Below, piece by piece: positions 4,735 to 7,283 of a stretch of 7,283 nucleotides of DNA; within the stretch, counting starts at the first letter, position 1; the number at the start of each line of letters is the position of its first letter. Under the pieces are notes generated by a model. It made no database searches. It was not told the origin of the DNA and worked only from the letters and a program-made list of their open reading frames with translations. The stretch is from Synergistaceae bacterium. GTDB lineage: Bacteria > Synergistota > Synergistia > Synergistales > Aminobacteriaceae. Both the position numbers and the translations under genes were made by a program. The stretch is from contig WRKN01000125.1 of NCBI GenBank assembly GCA_009778055.1, positions 1-7,283 on the forward strand, written 5' to 3'.

Positions 4735-5989
4735 CAAACTGACCAATTCTTATATTGAAAGCCTCAAATTCGATGGCACACGTCGAATCATAGCGGATGG
4801 CGACGGGCTCATTTTAGAGGTTATGCCGAGCGGGGCCAAGGTTTGGCGATTCAGACTAAGGAGGGGACGAACAGAGTACAAAGACACGTTTGGCCGGTGG
4901 ACGGACGGCAAAGAAAATGATCCTCATTCGCTGTCAAGGGCGCGGGTATGGGCGCTCGAAAAAATGAAGGAAGTTCGGGCAGCCGAGACCGCAGGCGTTG
5001 AGCTATCCGTACTCAAAAAACAGGAAAAGTCAGAAACTATAACCTTTGATAGGATTGCGCGTGAATGGTATAAGAAGACCTCCCATACTTGGAAGAAGAG
5101 CCACGAGGAAAAACAGCGTCAACGTTTGGAAAAACTGTGCCGACTGATGGGTGAACGGTCAATGTCAAAGATTACTCGACAGGACTTGATCGTTGCTCTT
5201 GAGAGGGTTAACGCGAAATCTGAGACGGGCGAAGAGACTAGGAAGTGTTGCGGCGTCGTAAAACAAATATGGGAGTATGGGTTAAATGCGGGGTACATCG
5301 AAAACGATATTACAACCGGCGTCAGGTCAGCGTTGACGAGGCCAAGAAAGGAACGGGAACACTACCCCAGCATAACGGAGCCGAAAAAAATCGGCGCTCT
5401 CCTTCGCGCAATCGACGGATACGACAGCGACGGCGGCGGCTCTATGGTGGTACGTATGGCGCTTCAATTACACGCCTATGTCTTTCTCAGGCCGGGAGAG
5501 CTTGCGGCGATAGAGTGGTCTTTCATAGATTGGGAAGAAAAGGTTATCAGGCTTCCCAAGGGGCTTATGAAAAAAGGTGAAGAACATGTTGTGCCGATGG
5601 CTCAACAGGTCGTAGCCCTTCTACGTGAAATGCAAAAGTACAGCGGGCGCGGGCGTTATGTTTTTCCTCTTGGTGGCGATTTTAAGCACTCCGGCAGGCA
5701 CATGAGTACAGCCGCAGAAGGGGCGGCACTCAGGCGTATGGGGTACGATACCAAAGCGGAGATCACGCCCCACGGCTTCAGAGCGATGGCCGAAACTCGC
5801 TTGAATGAGGCGCGGAAACCGGATGGCTCGCGCATGTGGAGCGTAGACGCCATTGAACGGCAGCTTGACCATAAAGAACGTAACAGCAGCCGAGCGCCAT
5901 ACGACAGGGGTACACGGCTTGAGGAGCGGATCGAGTTAATGCAGTGGTGGTCTGACTATCTCGACCAGCTTAGAGAAGAAAAAAAGTAA
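4727..5989 (+). CDS. int: P4-type tyrosine integrase
   Basis: This site-specific recombinase of a genomic island or prophage inserts and, with an excisionase, removes the element. The 420 residues match P4-type integrases. Order: an N-terminal arm-binding domain (about 1-95; KLTNSYIESLK then IADGDGLILEVMPSGAKVWRF); a SAM-like core-binding domain (about 104-200); and the catalytic domain (about 215-415). Catalytic residues visible: Arg255 in LRPGEL, a Lys near 278-283, His349 and Arg352 in HGFR, His382 in LDHKERN, and nucleophile Tyr392 in APYDR. The C-terminal ERIELMQWWSDYLDQL is typical. All catalytic positions are intact, so it is probably active. AAGGAGG at 4713-4719 fixes the ATG. It lies 298 bases beyond tRNA-Lys, reading away from it. 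Expression is probably controlled through the repeats in its leader. Confidence 0.95.
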   Translation: MGGKLTNSYIESLKFDGTRRIIADGDGLILEVMPSGAKVWRFRLRRGRTEYKDTFGRWTDGKENDPHSLSRARVWALEKMKEVRAAETAGVELSVLKKQEKSETITFDRIAREWYKKTSHTWKKSHEEKQRQRLEKLCRLMGERSMSKITRQDLIVALERVNAKSETGEETRKCCGVVKQIWEYGLNAGYIENDITTGVRSALTRPRKEREHYPSITEPKKIGALLRAIDGYDSDGGGSMVVRMALQLHAYVFLRPGELAAIEWSFIDWEEKVIRLPKGLMKKGEEHVVPMAQQVVALLREMQKYSGRGRYVFPLGGDFKHSGRHMSTAAEGAALRRMGYDTKAEITPHGFRAMAETRLNEARKPDGSRMWSVDAIERQLDHKERNSSRAPYDRGTRLEERIELMQWWSDYLDQLREEKK

Positions 5990-6003
5990 TAACCACATCA
6001 TTT

Positions 6004-6040
6004 CAGGGCCAAGTAGGGTAACGTTTCCAGCTTGGCCCTG
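6004..6040. terminator. 10-bp perfect stem-loop after int
   Basis: CAGGGCCAAG (6004-6013) pairs perfectly with CTTGGCCCTG (6031-6040) around a 17-base loop, 14 bases after the int stop. The following bases hold only a short T stretch, so termination may be weak. It may end int transcription, or be a binding site, since GTACAC repeats follow at 6056 and 6074. Confidence 0.5.
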
Positions 6041-6055
6041 TTCCATTTCGTCGGC

Positions 6056-6081
6056 GTGTACTCTATCCCGAACGGGTACAC
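6056..6081. repeat. Downstream pair of GTACAC-core repeats
   Basis: GTGTACTC (6056-6063, reverse) and GGGTACAC (6074-6081, forward) begin exactly 18 bp apart, the same step as in the array before int. This suggests one protein reads both sides of the integrase gene. Confidence 0.55.
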
Positions 6082-6355
6082 GGAACCCGATACATCATCA
6101 ACAGCCCTGCATAAGATGTCATAGCCATAGGGTGTTTTTTGACTTGGAGACTTCTCTTCACTAACTTTGCGCTGTGATTCTGGAACAACAGGCACGATTA
6201 GGTATTTTTACATAATTTTATGCGGGCAAAATTCGGTAAATTGCAAAAAAAGAAAATCACAGGTTTTCTTCAAAACCATTATTCCAGTAAACCGTTATCA
6301 ATGCTTGTTATTCTAGGCATTGTGCTTGTTAACTATGTTATATGCCTAATGTTTG

Positions 6356-6367
6356 GTGTACACGTTA
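6356..6367 (+). repeat. GTGTACACGTTA repeat copy
   Basis: This 12-mer is identical to bases 4683-4694 in the array before int. It lies 60 bp upstream of the copy embedded in the alpA-like promoter. Confidence 0.6.
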
Positions 6368-6368
6368 G

Positions 6369-6395
6369 ATAAACATTTGCTATGACTATGTTTAT
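6369..6395. repeat. 8-bp inverted repeat, candidate operator
   Basis: ATAAACAT (6369-6376) and ATGTTTAT (6388-6395) flank an 11-base centre, ending one base before the -35 box of the alpA-like promoter. Arm centres lie 19 bp apart, close to two helical turns, as expected for a dimeric repressor or activator. Confidence 0.45.
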
Positions 6396-6424
6396 TTGAC
6401 TTTAGCTAAAAGAATGTGTACACT
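6396..6424 (+). promoter_or_regulatory. alpA-like promoter overlapped by a GTACAC repeat
   Basis: TTGACT (6396-6401), 17 bp, TACACT (6419-6424). The -10 overlaps GTGTACAC (6416-6423), so a bound repeat protein would block RNA polymerase. Start of transcription would be near 6431, some 20 bases before the Shine-Dalgarno AAGGAG at 6451-6456. Confidence 0.6.
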
Positions 6425-6467
6425 TGTAATCAGTTGTGAAACATTGAATTAAGGAGATGAAAAGCCG

Positions 6468-6869
6468 ATGGTTACTGAATTAACGCAGGATGATGATGCA
6501 CTTTTAACGGCAGGAGAACTCAAAGCTATATTTAGATTCAGCTCTAGTACTACTTTACATAACTGGATGCGTCGTAGAGGGTTTCCGCGTCCCGTTTTCT
6601 TTGGGCGTCAAGTTCGCCGGTGGAAGGCTTCAGAGGTCAGGGCATGGGTAGGACAAGCAACCGAAAATAGACCGGCCCCATTGCCCAAATCCGAACATGC
6701 CGGGACGAAACGGGCAAACGGAAGGACGAAGACAGCCGCTCCCATGGAGAAAGAGGAGAAGGCGGGCATACTGACAAAGACATGGCCGAAAGATTTTATC
6801 TTGACGGCTGAAAGCAAGCTTGAATACGTCGCTATAGAAGAATGGGACACTCATAACTGTGAGGGTTAA
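6468..6869 (+). CDS. AlpA/excisionase-like winged-helix DNA-binding protein
   Basis: The first 70 residues fit the AlpA/MerR-like excisionase group: LLTAGELKAIFRFSSSTTLHNWMR (12-35) is the helix-turn-helix, followed by the wing pattern RGFPRPVFFGRQVRRWKASEVRAWV (37-61), where a basic, aromatic strand leads to the W-x-x-S-E-V helix. AlpA proteins activate or assist integrase and excision in P4-type elements. Residues 70-133 are unusual: a Lys/Arg/Pro/Ala-rich linker, then an acidic, aromatic tail ending near EEWDTHNCEG. Most AlpA-type proteins are about 65-90 residues, so this tail is an extension whose role is unknown. ATG 6468 has AAGGAG 11 bases upstream. It sits downstream of int in the same direction behind its own promoter, and probably acts as excisionase and/or regulator. 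Confidence 0.78.
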   Translation: MVTELTQDDDALLTAGELKAIFRFSSSTTLHNWMRRRGFPRPVFFGRQVRRWKASEVRAWVGQATENRPAPLPKSEHAGTKRANGRTKTAAPMEKEEKAGILTKTWPKDFILTAESKLEYVAIEEWDTHNCEG

Positions 6870-6980
6870 GCCCAAAACAGCGGTCGAGTAGCGGGATAGG
6901 GAGCGAAAAACGAAAAGCCGGGCAGGTCGCGCTGCACAGCTTCTCAATCAAAATCTTCTATGAACGGGGTTAATAATACC
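6870..6980. other. Gap between alpA-like gene and coiled-coil gene
   Basis: No gene, promoter with both boxes, or stable terminator was found. The stretch is purine-rich at 6885-6920. The two flanking genes are probably on one transcript. Confidence 0.35.
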
Positions 6981-7283
6981 ATGAAACGCAACAAAAACAC
7001 ACGTGACGAGCAGGAAATCCAAGTTCCAATTATTCAAACTTATACATCAAATGTCGTGCTGCAAAAGGTAGCCGCACGTTACCTCCATTATACGCACGAA
7101 GGACAGGAACATCTCAAACGACTTGATGGAGAATTTAGAAATTTACAGGCGATGGTACAGCAGCAGGAAGATGAAAACTCAGAATGTATGCAGGAGATCG
7201 AATCCTTGAGAGAAGAATTGATGCAGGCGGCAGAACAATTAGAGCGGACGCAGCAAAAAACCGATGTACCGTTTAAAAAACTT
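6981..7283 (+). CDS. Coiled-coil protein of unknown function, 3' end outside window
   Basis: The frame stays open for 101 codons to the window edge, so the product is partial. The N-terminus is basic and polar (MKRNKNTRDEQE), followed by a mixed stretch (13-45), then a Gln/Glu/Leu-rich region (about 46-95) typical of a long coiled coil. I do not recognise a family. The reading frame also contains an ATG at 6960 that would add seven residues. ATG 6981 is preferred because GGGGT at 6966-6970 is at workable spacing, though weak. It follows the alpA-like gene by about 110 bases in the same direction, so it is probably cargo or a replication/mobilisation helper of the element. Its codon use is visibly more AT-rich than that of the chromosomal genes. 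Confidence 0.65.
   Translation, partial: MKRNKNTRDEQEIQVPIIQTYTSNVVLQKVAARYLHYTHEGQEHLKRLDGEFRNLQAMVQQQEDENSECMQEIESLREELMQAAEQLERTQQKTDVPFKKL

Larger units (their letters stand above)
6196..6467. other. AT-rich regulatory region before the alpA-like gene
   Basis: No credible gene is seen. Contents: a 7-bp inverted repeat AAGAAAA/TTTTCTT (6250-6270); direct repeats TGCTTGTTA at 6302-6310 and 6323-6331, 21 bp apart; an inverted repeat TAGGCAT/ATGCCTA (6314-6348); GTACAC-core repeats at 6356-6363 and 6416-6423; and an 8-bp inverted repeat at 6369-6395. This density of repeats fits an operator or recombination region. Confidence 0.5.

Noticed and set aside
4497..4742. 81-codon frame ending in repeated EYT units before int
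   Set aside because: The peptide repeats come from the DNA repeats. Its TTG start lies upstream of the predicted transcription start, has no ribosome site, and the frame overlaps the int start.
5998..6195. 65-codon minus-strand frame after int
   Set aside because: GTG start with no Shine-Dalgarno. It covers the 10-bp stem-loop and two GTACAC repeats, and has no recognisable domain.

Overview
The window reads as a bacterial chromosome segment (about 1-4495) followed by the start of an integrated mobile element (about 4500-7283). The chromosomal genes are fairly GC-rich, use strong Shine-Dalgarno sites and accept GTG and TTG starts. A YjfB-like small protein, an anaerobe-type FolD variant and a bacterial ornithine/lysine decarboxylase together suggest an anaerobe of the Synergistota or Negativicutes/Clostridia kind. 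That is an impression from gene content, not a measured assignment.

Region 1-277 has no convincing gene. It holds several inverted repeats, one perfect DnaA-box 9-mer and an extended -10 promoter. It leads into an operon of nudC (278-1042; NADH pyrophosphatase / NAD-cap hydrolase) and a fold-III PLP decarboxylase (1078-2250). A small membrane-protein gene (2240-2695, minus, perhaps starting at an ATA at 2713) converges on the decarboxylase and overlaps its 3' end. Divergent from it, a 56-codon YjfB-like gene (2781-2951) sits one base ahead of a folD homologue (2953-3801). That FolD lacks two of the family's key active-site residues. A six-tRNA operon follows (Pro-TGG, Gly-TCC, Arg-TCT, His-GTG, Arg-TCG, Lys-CTT; 3866-4428), closed by a strong intrinsic terminator at 4461-4492.

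The mobile part starts just after the tRNA-Lys terminator and is more AT-rich. It carries a P4-type tyrosine integrase (4727-5989), an AlpA/excisionase-like winged-helix protein (6468-6869) and the start of a coiled-coil protein cut by the window edge (from 6981). The main point of interest is a family of GTACAC-core repeats around the integrase. Four copies are phased at exactly 18 bp directly in front of int, and others lie upstream and downstream. The predicted promoters of int and of the alpA-like gene share one layout (TTGAC[C/T], 17 bp, TACACT), and in both the -10 box overlaps a repeat. This suggests that the protein binding the repeats, integrase or the AlpA-like factor, both builds the recombination complex and controls the two genes.
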